From positions 124,001-188,000 of the forward strand of contig VZTG01008555.1 of NCBI GenBank assembly GCA_013397845.1: a DNA stretch of 64,000 nt, read 5' to 3'. Positions 45,612 through 57,500 of the stretch are shown here, in pieces. Numbering within the stretch: position 1 is the stretch's first letter; each line of letters opens with the position of its first letter. The notes beneath the pieces were generated by a model that worked only from the letters and a program-made list of their open reading frames with translations, was not told the origin of the DNA and searched no databases. A program made the position numbers and the translations under genes. The DNA is from Melanocharis versteri (taxonomy: Eukaryota > Chordata > Aves > Passeriformes > Melanocharitidae).

Positions 45612-46149
45612 CTGAAACAGAAGCATCACATCAGAAACCACCCTTAGCAGCTGGGAGAACACCTGAGCACAGCCTGGGGACTCAGCTGCCTCCAGAACAG
45701 CTCCTGTGGGCAGCGTTTGGAATTTAAACCACCCTGGGATCCCTCATTCCCCAGCTCTGGCCAAGGCAGACCAAGGCAGGGCTGCCTTGGGGTTCCACCT
45801 CAGCCCCAGAGGAGATGAAGGGCTCTCTAAACAGACACAAGGGTTGGGCAGTTTTAATCTCCTGAAGAAAATCTCTAATTCAATCTTTCTCCCTATGGTG
45901 ACCGTGAAATCACAGTAGGGTTGAAATCATTTGCATAATTCACAACCGACACTGAGGCTGATACTGCTCACACACCAAAGAAATAAAACCTCCAGGTCCC
46001 GCATGTGACAGGTCTGGGCTCAGACCTGGGGAAGTGAATCAACACAATCAAGCTGTTGTCCTGCAAGAACCACACTTCTACAGCAACAACTACCCCAGAA
46101 AATTACAAAAATACTCAAGATCGGTGGAAAAACTGGTTTTAAGACTTAC

Positions 46150-46256
46150 ATAGTAAGTACTTGATAATTAGATAGTCTCATTATCCCATACATGACAAAC
46201 AGAACAACTGCTTCAAGTAGCAGCGCAGCTGCAGCTCCAATTGCAATTCCAGTCAC
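46150..46256 (-). pseudogene. PNPLA7: PNPLA7/PNPLA6-like N-terminal TM exon A (copy 1)
   Basis: Minus-strand segment after TTTCCAG and before GTAAGT. It reads VTGIAIGAAAALLLEAVVLF, then VMYGIMRLSNYQ, a single membrane helix. Human PNPLA7 has LTGIAVGALLALAL... at the same place before the RFRKRDK exon. Spacing to exon B (about 540 nt) and order on the minus strand are right. Isolated from the rest of the gene; whether it is a live 5' end, a relic or a misplaced contig is open. Confidence 0.6.
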
Positions 46257-46468
46257 CTGGAAAGGGAATTTAGAGAGAAAGAAGTTAAAAATTTTCAGCT
46301 TCAGAAGCTACTATGTACTCTTTGGAGGGCTAAAAGAACACTCAGCTCAGTGAGATGTCTGAAAGTCAAGCATGTCCATAAATACTTAATTTTTAAGTCA
46401 AACATCACATATGCAGGAAGTTTAAACTGCATCAGTGACCAGTCCCAAGGTCACATGCAAAATATTCC

Positions 46469-46469
46469 N
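46469..46469. other. Single-N contig junction
   Basis: One N exactly between the two copies of the 1,144-bp block, marking an assembly join. Confidence 0.97.
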
Positions 46470-46673
46470 GTTTGGCCAGAAAGAGAAGCTACTGCTGCTC
46501 CATCAGCAATCCAGTCAGTACTGCAGGAGTTCTGAAACATCCACAAAATCTCAGTGAGATTTTATAGGTTGAAGGACCTGGGCCAGGCTCAACCAGTAAA
46601 GTATTGCAAACTTTACACCTCCCAAAATGGATTTTAATCTTTCCTTCCCTCTCCCTGTGCCAGGTGCTCTCAC

Positions 46674-46756
46674 CTTCCTAATGATCTTCTGCCCCTCGAA
46701 CATCATTTTGTCGCTCTTGGAAAACCTGTACTGAGGCACGTGTGGCTGAAGTTGTT
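46674..46756 (-). pseudogene. PNPLA7: PNPLA7/PNPLA6-like exon B (copy 2)
   Basis: Identical to 45529-45611, with the same substitutions in the RFRKRDK/FYGRKIMRK motif. Confidence 0.55.
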
Positions 46757-47294
46757 CTGAAACAGAAGCATCACATCAGAAACCACCCTTAGCAGCTGGG
46801 AGAACACCTGAGCACAGCCTGGGGACTCAGCTGCCTCCAGAACAGCTCCTGTGGGCAGCGTTTGGAATTTAAACCACCCTGGGATCCCTCATTCCCCAGC
46901 TCTGGCCAAGGCAGACCAAGGCAGGGCTGCCTTGGGGTTCCACCTCAGCCCCAGAGGAGATGAAGGGCTCTCTAAACAGACACAAGGGTTGGGCAGTTTT
47001 AATCTCCTGAAGAAAATCTCTAATTCAATCTTTCTCCCTATGGTGACCGTGAAATCACAGTAGGGTTGAAATCATTTGCATAATTCACAACCGACACTGA
47101 GGCTGATACTGCTCACACACCAAAGAAATAAAACCTCCAGGTCCCGCACGTGACAGGTCTGGGTTCAGACCTGGGGAAGTGAATCAACACAATCAAGCTG
47201 TTGTCCTGCAAGAACCACACCTCTACAGCAACAACTACCCCAGAAAATTACAAAAATACTCAAGATCGGTGGAAAAACTGGTTTTAAGACTTAC

Positions 47295-47401
47295 ATAGTA
47301 AGTACTTGATAATTAGATAGTCTCATTATCCCATACATGACAAACAGAACAACTGCTTCAAGTAGCAGCGCAGCTGCAGCTCCAATTGCAATTCCAGTCA
47401 C
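47295..47401 (-). pseudogene. PNPLA7: PNPLA7/PNPLA6-like TM exon A (copy 2)
   Basis: Identical to 46150-46256. I found no exon for the preceding short N-terminal segment between here and 48540. Confidence 0.55.
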
Positions 47402-47613
47402 CTGGAAAGGGAATTTAGAGAGAAAGAAGTTAAAAATTTTCAGCTTCAGAAGCTACTATGTACTCTTTGGAGGGCTAAAAGAACACTCAGCTCAGTGAGA
47501 TGTCTGAAAGTCAAGCATGTCCATAAATACTTAATTTTTAAGTCAAACATCACATATGCAGGAAGTTTAAACTGCATCAGTGACCAGTCCCAAGGTCACA
47601 TGCAAAATATTCC

Positions 47614-48542
47614 ATGTTTTTCTTCCCAAAGCTCTGTGAGCTGATCACCTCAATGTACAGGAGGTGTATGAGGGCATGGAGTGCCAGGACAAGGGGGAAT
47701 GGCCTTGAAGGAAGGCAGGGTTAGATGGGATTTTGGGAAATCCTTCCCTGTGAGGGTGGGGAGGCCCTGGCACAGGGTGCCCAGAGAAGCTGTGGCTGCC
47801 CCTGGATCCCTGGAAGTGTCCCAGGCCAGGCTGGATGGGGCTGGGAGCAGCCTGGGACAGTGGAAGGTGTCCCTGCCCATGGCAGGGGTGGAATGAGGTG
47901 ATTTTTCTGGTCCCTCCCAACCCAAACCGTTCCTGGGCTGTTCAGTAAACAGGAGCCCCTGTTCTGGGCCTGCCTTCAGCTGGGCAGGGAGAAACCCAGC
48001 ACCTGCAAGGCAACCTGACCCTGTGATGTTGGGAATGGGAACAGCCTTCATCCTGCAGGGGTCAGGCAGTGAGGGATCATTGAATCCTCAGCCAGCCAGG
48101 CTGGGAGGGGTGGCTGAGCTTCCCCTGCAGCCCAGGGCATCCCGGAGCCTGTGCCTGGAGCTGTCCCTGATGGAAGCAGCAGCACGTGCCCTGGGGGTGT
48201 GGGCAGCGCTGCCTGGCCAGGCGGGCACGGCCAGGCTCTCCAGAGTCCTGGGGCTGGACGTGAGCCCTGGACAGGTGTCCATGCTGGGGCCACTCACGGG
48301 GAGCATCTGGCACCGCTGCCTCCAGGGCTGGCAGCCCTCAGGAAGCCTGACAAACGCTGTAAAATTCCTGTGCTCCTCCAAAACTTCCAGGTGGGGCGAG
48401 AAAGAGCTGTGTCCAGGGGAAGCTGAGGGGGTTTGTGCTGCAGGTGGAACCTGTCGGGGGCTGACATCACAGAGGCTCCCCTGGTGACCCCACTGAGCTG
48501 TGTCTCCTTCCCCCCCTCCCCACCACGAGCTGTAACATCATC
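47614..48542. other. Region upstream of the CIMIP2A start
   Basis: Contains one plus CR1 fragment, then GC-rich sequence (about 48050-48530) that presumably carries the CIMIP2A promoter and 5' UTR. No TATA box or clear motif is visible. Confidence 0.5.
47700..47945 (+). repeat. CR1 LINE fragment (plus), well preserved
   Basis: GGGAAATCCTTCCCTGTGAG, GTGGGGAGGCCCTGGCACAG, then GCTGTGGCTGCCCCTGGATC to CCCAACCCAAACCGTTCCTG. Close relative of the copy at 51720-51955. Confidence 0.85.
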
Positions 48543-48598
48543 ATGGCAAGCTGCAAGGGAAACAGCATCTTCCCTCGAAACCCCTACTACATCCCTGG
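48543..48598 (+). CDS. CIMIP2A: CIMIP2A exon 1
   Basis: MASCKGNSIFPRNPYYIP plus the first two bases of G19, then GTAAGC. YYIPG is the family's entry into motif 1. Confidence 0.85.
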
Positions 48599-51500
48599 GT
48601 AAGCTCATCCAAAACATCCATTTGCAAGGCAGATAGCTCTCGTTGGGATCAGGGAGTATTTATGACTCAGGATGTTTTGGGGTTTTTTAAAAGGCACTAT
48701 TCAGTATTCCATGTAACAGTGCTCTGAAGGAGACAGAGCTTCAGGAGAAGCAGCACCTTACAGAAGGGTAGAGCTACAGACCATGCCATAGCACATGGAG
48801 AACAAAGCCAAAATTGTTCTTTTTCCCCCATTTCTTTTAAGCTGACAAATGTCACCAGAGCTACTGTGCAGGGTTTGGCTTCCAAACTGCCATAACATTT
48901 GCATCAAGGATTTTTGGAAGTCTCCTTTGAGTAAATAATTGCACAGATGTGACACCCTCTGGTCACTGAGCTGGAGCCCTGTCCTGCTGCTGGGTCAGGG
49001 ACTGGGAAGTCAGTCTAGTGATCTGCTCCATAAGGAGTTGGATTTCTTTCCAAAGCTCTTTGTGACACTCTCCTCTAAAGGCTTGGAAAGAAGAAACCCT
49101 GGATATGAGGCAGTGAGTTGCAGGGGAGAAGGTAAGATATCAGCGGGAGGAATAAGGGATTTGCTGTGAATTAAGAAGTTGTGAGCGGGGTCCTGGTCTG
49201 GGATGTGTAAAAGGGGTGGGAAGGGCTGGGTGCCCCCAGGGGAAAAGCAGCTGCTGTGGGTACGAAATGCCTGGATCAGGCCGGGCTGAGGAGAGGCAGG
49301 CTGTGAGCCCGGGCACAGGGAACACCAGCTGTGTCCTGTGGCGCAGGGCAGGTGCAGCGGGACGCAGATCCCCAGCCACAGGGAGAGGGTGGAGCGCGTT
49401 CCCTCGAGGCTGCCGGATCAGCCTTTCCCCTTGCAGTGACAGGCAGGATCTTCCATTACTGATCTCTGGACCTTCCCACTTACACGAGCTCTGAGGCTGG
49501 GGGTTTTTAACTCATTTTCGCATTGCTGTGGCCACTGATGTGACATTCTGTGCGTGCTGTCAGAGCTGTGCTGGCAGCGAAAGGAGGGAGCTGCGGCTGG
49601 AATTGCAGCCCCAAAAGCCTCAGCACCTTCCCTTGCTCACCCCTGGCTGCCTGCAGCTCCCTCCGGAGCAGCTCCAGCCCCGGTGTGCACACAGCAGCTG
49701 CGGCTGCTCCTCTCCGGAGCTGCTCCGGCCTCTGGCAGGAGGAACCGAGCTCTGCTGCTGTGTCTGCTGGTGCTCTGCAGGCTCGGGCACCCCTGAGCCC
49801 CCGGGGGTGCTGAGGCTGCTGCTTTGCAGCTGCTCTGGGTGGCTGAGGGCGAGGAGGAGCTGCCTGAAGGGCATGGCCAGCAGAGCCCTGCACGGGGTGT
49901 CACAGGAGGAGGGTTTGTGTCCGGGGTGTCACCAGGTGTCCCCTGTGCCAGTGAACCTGCAAACACCACGAGGGCGCCCAGGCACGTTGTTGTCACTCGG
50001 GTCAGGCAATGGGCACAGCAGGAGTTTGAAAAGCCACCACAGCGCTCGAGAGCACTGGGAAGCCTAAACCCAACGAGTGGGATGGCTTGGGAAGGCCTGG
50101 GTGGGCAGAGAAGGGGCCAGTCCGTGATTCCTGGGCACCGGCACGGCCTGGCCCTGCAGAGCTGGGAAGGGTTTGGAGACGAGTGAGGATGGGCCCAGGG
50201 CCAAGGCTGTGCTGGCGACCAGGGAGGCAGAGCAGGTTTGGGTGGCAGCCTGGGAGTGGAGATGGAGGAGATAGGGCTGAGCGAGGGAAGGAGATGGGCT
50301 CAGCCTCGGGCGAGCGCGTTTTCACTGCTCACCAGCCTGAGCCCCCAAACAGGGATCCCCAAAAGGGGTCCTTCATCAGCACCCCAGCACAGGGGCACAA
50401 ACAGCCCTGCTGGGGCTGGTCCCTTCCGCAGGCTTTTCCCAGCAGCACCTGTAGCTCCCTCCGTGGCAGATCCCTTCTTGTGCACCCAGACTGACTCGCT
50501 CAGGTGACCTCGAGCTTAATGGCAGGGGAACGGAGCCCTTTCTCAGCCCAGCCATTATTTTGTCCATGATCAAAATCCCTCCAGCCATCCTGCAATTATT
50601 CGGGCCGTGTCATTTGTGCCCTCGCTCAGTTTTATCACCCTGGTGTTGCTCCCCCGTGTTGCAAGACTCATGGAGAATCCCTGGGGATGAGGCACCGAGC
50701 TGCTCCGGCGGCTGCCGGGGAGGAATCCTGCATGCAGAGCAGGGAAACCTGCCAAGAGTAAATGCACGGCTCTGCTCGCTGTTGTTTAAACCATTTGGAA
50801 GGGAAAGTACTTACTCATCATCTTATGATCCTCATGCATCATCTGGCTTTATCCCCGGATCCACGCCGGGCTCATTGATGGAATATTTCTGTCTGTCCAT
50901 TGCAACTGGCAGCCCTACCTTTCTTCAGAGCTGGAGTAACATCACCATTAGGAAATCTGAGACTGGAACAGCTCGAGTTTCTCATGGTGACTCGGAGCAG
51001 AGCCAGAGCTCCAGCACCTGCCCTGCCCTCGGCCACCAACAAATCACAGTGCCCATCCCAGGGCCTGGGCAGCAGAGGGATCCCAAAAAACCAGAGCTGT
51101 GTTTGTTCCTGGGGCTGACCACCTTCCCTGTGCCCCCCCTGTGCCAGGCAGTGCCTGGGTGGGCTCATCAGCCCAGGCCCACTCCTCGCTGTGAGCAGAG
51201 ACAGGAGGGTGCAAGTGAGGAATTATTCTGATTTCTGAGTTTCAGTACTGAACAAGAGGCACTGGGATTTTCTCAGTTACTCACTGCGTGTCAGAGCAGA
51301 GAGGCACTGCAAAGTTTAAACTGGGGCACATTGAACTGGATATGATATTTTAACTGGGGGATTGTGGATGTTGGTGCTGCCAAAGCCGCTGCAGCCCAGG
51401 CTGTGCTGGGAGTTTTCCCATCCATGGGTGCTGCTGCCTGACCTCATCCCGTGTTTCCCCACGAACCCAAGGCCTGTGCCTGTACACGCCTGTGAATTGA

Positions 51501-54500
51501 TGAGCCAGTTTTCATGCTGCCAGAGGAGAACACACATGTGAAACACAGACACTCCCTCCTGGCCTCCTGTGTAACCACACGTGCGGTCTCGGTTCTCCCC
51601 CCGTGCTGCTGCTCCACCCGGGCTCACGGGCACATCCCACCCACCACCTTCCCTGGGCTCCTGGACACGGCCTTTCCAGGGTACAAAAGTTCTGCAGCAG
51701 GCTTGCACTGCCAGAGGGCAGGGATGGATGGGATATTGGGAAGGGATTGTTCCCTGGGAGGGTGGGGAGGCCCTGGCACAGGCTGCCCAGAGAAGCTGTG
51801 GCTGCCCCTGGATCCCTGGCAGTGCCCAGGGCCAGGCTGGATGGGGCTTGGAGCAGCCTGGGACAGTGGAAGGTGTCCCTGCCCATGGCAGGGGTGGCAC
51901 TGGGTGGACTTTAAGGTCCTTCCAACCCAAACCAGTCTGGGATTCCATGATCATCTCACCAGAGGACACCTCCCACTGCCATCTCGGTGACGGCTCCTTT
52001 TTGGTTTCCTCCTCAGCTATGGGGGCTACGTTCCTCAGTACACCTTCAGGTTTGGGAACACCTATGGCAGAACCACCCACGATGTGCTGACAGATCCCAC
52101 CATCAGCAAGAGCCCTCGCTCCGTGCTGGCACCACTGGACAACAGGGAAAACCTCCTTGAGCTCCATTACCACATCGAGCATCCAGGTGAGCAGATGGAC
52201 CCTGCTAATGAACACAGGGTTAATTACCAGTAGTGGGGTCTGTGCCCACCCGTCCTTGGTAGGCTGCTGGGTGAAATGGGATATTTTCCTTGGAGCAATC
52301 ACAGCTCTGGTGTGGGAGCACTGACACCTGGAGAGCAGCAGAGTGAGGAGTTGGAGCTCTCGGCCTCAGTTCATGAGGATGGGGATTCTCGTGTTGTGGA
52401 GAGGAGAGTTTCAGTTCCCAGGTTATCTTCAGTTAGATGGAGATAAGTGATTTTATGGCATATTATGAACTCACTCCCCAGTTCTTCCAGAATTCCTGTT
52501 GTGGTTTAACCCTGGCTGGCAACTAAACCCCCACACAGCTGCTTGCTCACAAATCCAAAACATGGCCTGTATTAGCTGCTACAAAGAAAATAACATCTAT
52601 CCTGGTCAAACCCAGCACAACTCCACAGGCTAAAATCCATCTTTCTGGGGAAGGTCTGGTCTCCTCCTCCTCCTCAGATCCTTTCCCAGCTCACCTGCCT
52701 GGTGCAAAGCTTGCTCTGCTCTGAGCTCTGACAGTTTGGGATTGATTTTGCTTCTTGCTGCTCCTCCTCAGCTCAGCAGAAGGGCTCCTGTGCTTTCCCT
52801 TTCCCTCCTTTCTCTTTCTTTCCCTTTCCCACTTTGCTAACAGGCTCCATCTCCTGCATCAAACAGAGGGAGGCTCATGTGGATTCCCAGCACTGGGAAT
52901 TTGCAGAATTCTCCTACCAAGTCCCAGCCCTTTGGGCAGAGTGCCTGGACCCTGCTGATCAGCTCCTTGGGGATGTGCCATCCTTTGGGGACATTTGCCA
53001 TGCCCCATCCCGTGGCTGAGCCGTGGCTGTTGTGGATGCCCTGGACACTGGGAGCGTTTCCTCCAGGCTGAACACACAGATAATATGCCCATGTGGGATC
53101 TGGGTCTCTATTTCCCTGGGGATGGCCACACCGAAGTGTTGCTTTCTCATTTCTCACTGGGAGTTTGTGCCGTGCAGCTTCTTGCCAACCTGTGGCCTCT
53201 CTGCTCCTCCTGGCCCTGTTTTCCAGGATCCAGGCCTCCACTACGCAGGTGGTGTTTACAGGTTTCATTCCTTGAGATTTGAATTTGCATTCCTTTGGTC
53301 TAAAATACAGCTTGGACAGACCCAACTAACCAGTTGACTGAGTTGCTCTCTCATTATTCTGGTTCTCTCCTCTTGGCCGATGCCAGAGCTCACGTTTGCT
53401 GCTCGTTAGTGAGGTCCTGAAGGACGTGGCCGTGGGGAGCCACACCTGGCCGTGCTGATACGGTCACCAACAGCTCCTGCTGTCCAGCTGGCCCTGTGCA
53501 ATCCCTTCAACCCTCCCCAGGTGCTGCCTCGTGTCCTTCTGGCTGTTTTATGTGATGGAGATCAAAGAACTCACAGCCTGTGGCTGCCTTTAGCAAACTT
53601 GGTCTCAAGACTTTTTCTCAAGGTCTGGCTTTGATAAAGCCTCGCTGATGGGCACCAAGTACTTTGCTGGTTTCTATGAGTTCAATCCCATTTGTTTTCT
53701 TGCTGCAAGTGAAATCAGGCTCTGCTGTTGGGGATCTCTTCCTCCTGGTGACCAGGGAACGGCTGGAGCTGGGCAGGGCAGGCTCAGGCTGGAGATCAGG
53801 GAAGGGTTCTTCCCCAGAGGGTGCTGGGCACTGCCCAGGCTCCCCAGGGAATGGGCACGGCCCCGAGGCTGCCAGAGCTCCAGGAGGGATGTGCAGGGTG
53901 GGGTTGTTGGGGTGTCTGTGCAGGGCCAGGAGCTGCACTGGATGATCCTGGTGGGTCCCTTCCAGCTCAGGATATTCTGTGATTCCATGAGATCAGCCAG
54001 GGACGTGCTGAATTATCCATCATCCATGCTGGAACTGGTTGTGGCACAGGCCAAGTGTGCAGGCAGCCTCTCTCCAGGAGCCTGACCTGAAAATGTGGAT
54101 ATTTCCTCAAATCAAAAGCACTGTGCTCTCCTGGCTTTTCATTTTGTGCCTCACTGTGCAGCCTTTCAGAATCAATCAGTTTGCAAACCCCAGGGTCATA
54201 AAAAGGTGCTCATACAGATTTCTCAAGTGCAGAACAACCTAGCTTTCCTTTTCCTTTGGTTTGTGGGAGAGAGTAGATATAACATTCTCATTAACAATGA
54301 AGTAAAAAATAAACCTGCTTTAAAATTTGCACACTGGATTGAAAAAATAATTTCAATCAAGGATTATTGTTTATTTTGTTGCCAGCCTGGACACTTGATA
54401 AGTCAGTTGCATAGAGCATATTATATGTACTTCACAAAGTTATATACAGAATATATACACGTTATTCTGTAATTATGGCCAGATTGCAAACCTAAATTCC

Positions 54501-57500
54501 CACCAGAAGTTTATACTCGTGCAGAAAAGGGCAGATTTTGCTGCTTTCTGCCGATTTGCAGAAATCACGGAATCATTCAGCTTGGAATAAACCTCTAAGA
54601 TCGAGTCCAACACTAATCCAGCGCTGCAGATGAACGGACTGTCTGCAGATGGAGCCTCTGCTGGAAGACGGTGCCTCATCCCCCAGGCTCAGCCCTGGGA
54701 TGCAGATGTGCTCCCAAGAGGGGCTCGGAGGAAGGCTGTAATGACCAGAGGGTGGGAAAAAAATGACCTGTGAGCACAAAAATGGAAGGAATTTGGTTTG
54801 CTCTAAAAAGACAAGGCTGACTTAATAACAGTTTTCCAATAAGGAAGAGGTGGCTGGGGGGTGGAGGAATGATCCTCCTCTGGAACCATGGGGGAGGGAA
54901 AAATGGGCTTCACTGCTGGCACAGAGGAAGAGAAAGTGCCTGAGCCAGGAGGTCACACGGGGCTGGGGCACCTGGGGAGCCACATCACGGGCGATTTTTG
55001 AGGGGAAATCAGACAAAAGTTGCCAAGCTCAGCTGTCCCTGCAGGATCTCAAGCCACAGGGCTCTGTCCCTCGTTCACAGTGGAGATATTAAGCATTTGC
55101 TGGATGTAAGATAATTTTTTCCTTTCCTCGATGAGCGGCAACGGTGCCAGAGCAAGAATTCCTCGGAGGGGGCTCTGTTTGGGGTGGGCTGACACAGCCA
55201 CGTGGAGTTAAGGATTGCGGGTTTTTTTCCCTTTTACTACTTCTTAACGTGGCTGGTGATATTTTACTGTTTAGGTGACAGTTGGAATGAACGTTATTCC
55301 ACTCGGATTTGTGCCGGTTTTCTGTGCAGGCCGGTTTGTTGATGGGGCTGATGGCACAACCATGGGGTGTGCACGGAGCGGATCCTTGCGCTCTCTCCCA
55401 ACTCGAGCTGTTCTGATTCTCCACCGCTGACCTCCAGGCTCCTTCCCATTCCCCCAGAGGGGCGTGGGGATAATGGGAACCCCACATCCTCTTCGGGCCT
55501 CTCCCGTCCCCTAACTCCGTGTCTGTCCTTCAGGATATGTCACCTTCCAGCCCATCACGAGCCCTCCTGAAATCCCGCTGGGGCCGCAGGCCGTGCCCGC
55601 GCCGCTGCCGGAGGAGCCGATGATGACCCACATGGACCCCAGGCACTGGCGCTGCCCCCCGGACACCGCGGTGCCCGGCCCCCGGCAGACCTGGCTGCCC
55701 CAGGAGCCGCTGCGGGGGCTCGCCCTGCACCCCGCGGCCGAGGAGCTGGAGACGGAGGTGGCCAAGCCGCCCCTGGCTGGCGTTCTGGGCAAAGGGACTG
55801 GAGCGTGCCAGTGCAACTGCGGAGGGAAGAAAACGGTGCGTGGCCCTGGCTGGGGGCTTGGGGGCTGGTGGGTGCCAGGAGGGAATTCACACGGGGGTGG
55901 GTGGCAAGGGCACAAAGTGGGGAGTGTCCTGTAGAGAAAGATCAGGCACACAAATGTTTCCAGCAGTAGCAAATCTACTCCATCTTCAGGAAATCGTTTT
56001 AATCGTTAATTACGCTTCCCAATCAAAAAGGCTTAATTTCTCATTTGGATGGGTTTGGCTTCAATCCCAGTCCCTAAAGTTGTGTTATGCTGTGCTGGGC
56101 AGCCAGGATTGTGCTTCCTTAGGGTGTCCTTGGAGCCCTGCTGCTGCCTTCCTCCTCCTTTTCCTCCTCCTCCTCCCAAAAAGAGAGCATTCCCAGCACC
56201 TCTGGTTGGGTTTCTGACCCTGTATCTGCCCCCACCTGAATTTCCCACCATCGTTACCCCTCATTCGAACACCAGTACTGGGATTTGCCTGTGAAGCTGG
56301 GGGCTGTTCAGCACAGCACAGCCAGTATCGCTCCAGACCAATATGTATTATGTTTTTTTAAATTTAAATTTTTATTATTATTATATTCATTATCTTTTAA
56401 AAAACCCCTTTTATTTCCTCTGGAGCCAGCAACAGCCTTTGTCACGTTCCTGCAGCCATGGCTCTGCAAATCCTCTGAAGGCAGAGATTAGAGGTTTGAC
56501 GCATGGAGTCAAAAGCTGGCTTGGATGTAAATCCCAAGAAGGGGCATTCCTGCTCCTTGCCCTCAGAAACAGATTTGCACAGGAGCTCAGTGCCCAAAGC
56601 TCCCCTTGTTCTCCATGGGGATTTTGCAAACCCCTTCAAGCTCTGCTACTTGCTCATCCTGTAATTTGACTTTCCCAGAAATCGTTGGGGTAGCTCTTAG
56701 TGTAAAGCTGGGAAGAACTGGAAACGGCAGTTGCCATTCCCGGGTCCTGGCAGTGATTTAAGCCGTGGAGCCAAGGGAAGAAGCGGGTTTTGCTGGTGTT
56801 TTATTTTATTTCTCCTTTTGTTTTAAGCAGCTAGAAACCGGAGGTGTGGCACTGCCAGGAGGGGCAACGGCGGATTACACATTGCCAGTGCTGCCTGTCC
56901 CAAATGCCATCCGACAGAAAGTCATTTTAGGTAAAACACAGGGAGGGCATGTGCAGCACGAGGCCACCTCTGAGGAAATGATGTGACCCTTCTCCCCATG
57001 GGGAAACCTCAGAGGCGTTGCCCAGTCACCCCAGCTCGTTTGGGATGGAAAATATCCCTGCTGCTCTCCCTGCAAGGGCGTTTCTTTGGGATGCTGTCAC
57101 CCTGTGGATGTCACTCCGTGCCCATGGGCAGTGGAAGGGGTTCAGGAACCACCTGGGCTCCCTGCAGCTGTGGGGCCAAGCTGCAGAGGGGGAGGAGAGC
57201 TGGGCCTTGGGCTCTGCCCCACCCTGCTGGGGAGGTTATTCATCTCCTAGAAATCTGATGTTGTCCTGCATCACCAAATCCACACACAGGGGTGTAAACC
57301 CACCCTGGCCTGCAAGGGGAGTTCTGTAACTTCCCCACTGGCTGTGGGAGAACATTCCTGTGCAGCAGGAGAGCTGTGACAGGTGATGGGCTGAGCTCAC
57401 CCGCAAGGATGAGACTCCAGCAGGTGGGATCCTTCACTCTGCACTGGATCACAGGAATACAGGGATCACACTATTGCAGTTAAAATGAGGCAACGTCCAT

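Larger units (their letters stand above)
45325..46468. repeat. 1,144-bp tandem duplicate, copy 1
   Basis: Base-for-base collinear with 46470-47613 at an offset of 1145, with no indel. I saw only three differences, all transitions: T/C at 46004/47149, C/T at 46019/47164, and T/C at 46076/47221. The copies are separated by a single N. Best read as two overlapping contigs or haplotypes that were not merged. Confidence 0.95.
46470..47613. repeat. 1,144-bp tandem duplicate, copy 2
   Basis: Second copy of 45325-46468 with three transitions and no indel. Its right flank (ATGTTTTTCTTCCC) is unique, while the left flank of copy 1 is unique, as expected if one true copy was assembled twice at contig ends. 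Confidence 0.95.
52187..55533 (+). other. CIMIP2A intron 2
   Basis: 3.3-kb intron with an LTR-like fragment near 52500, a plus CR1 at 53735-53990 and a minus CR1 at about 54563-54760. No exon is recognised. Confidence 0.7.

Noticed and set aside
45325..47613. True tandem gene duplication of the PNPLA7-like exons
   Set aside because: Equal length, no indels, three allele-like transitions and a single N at the join point to an assembly artefact.
51316..52302. 328-codon minus-strand frame
   Set aside because: It is the reverse complement of a CR1 copy and of CIMIP2A exon 2.
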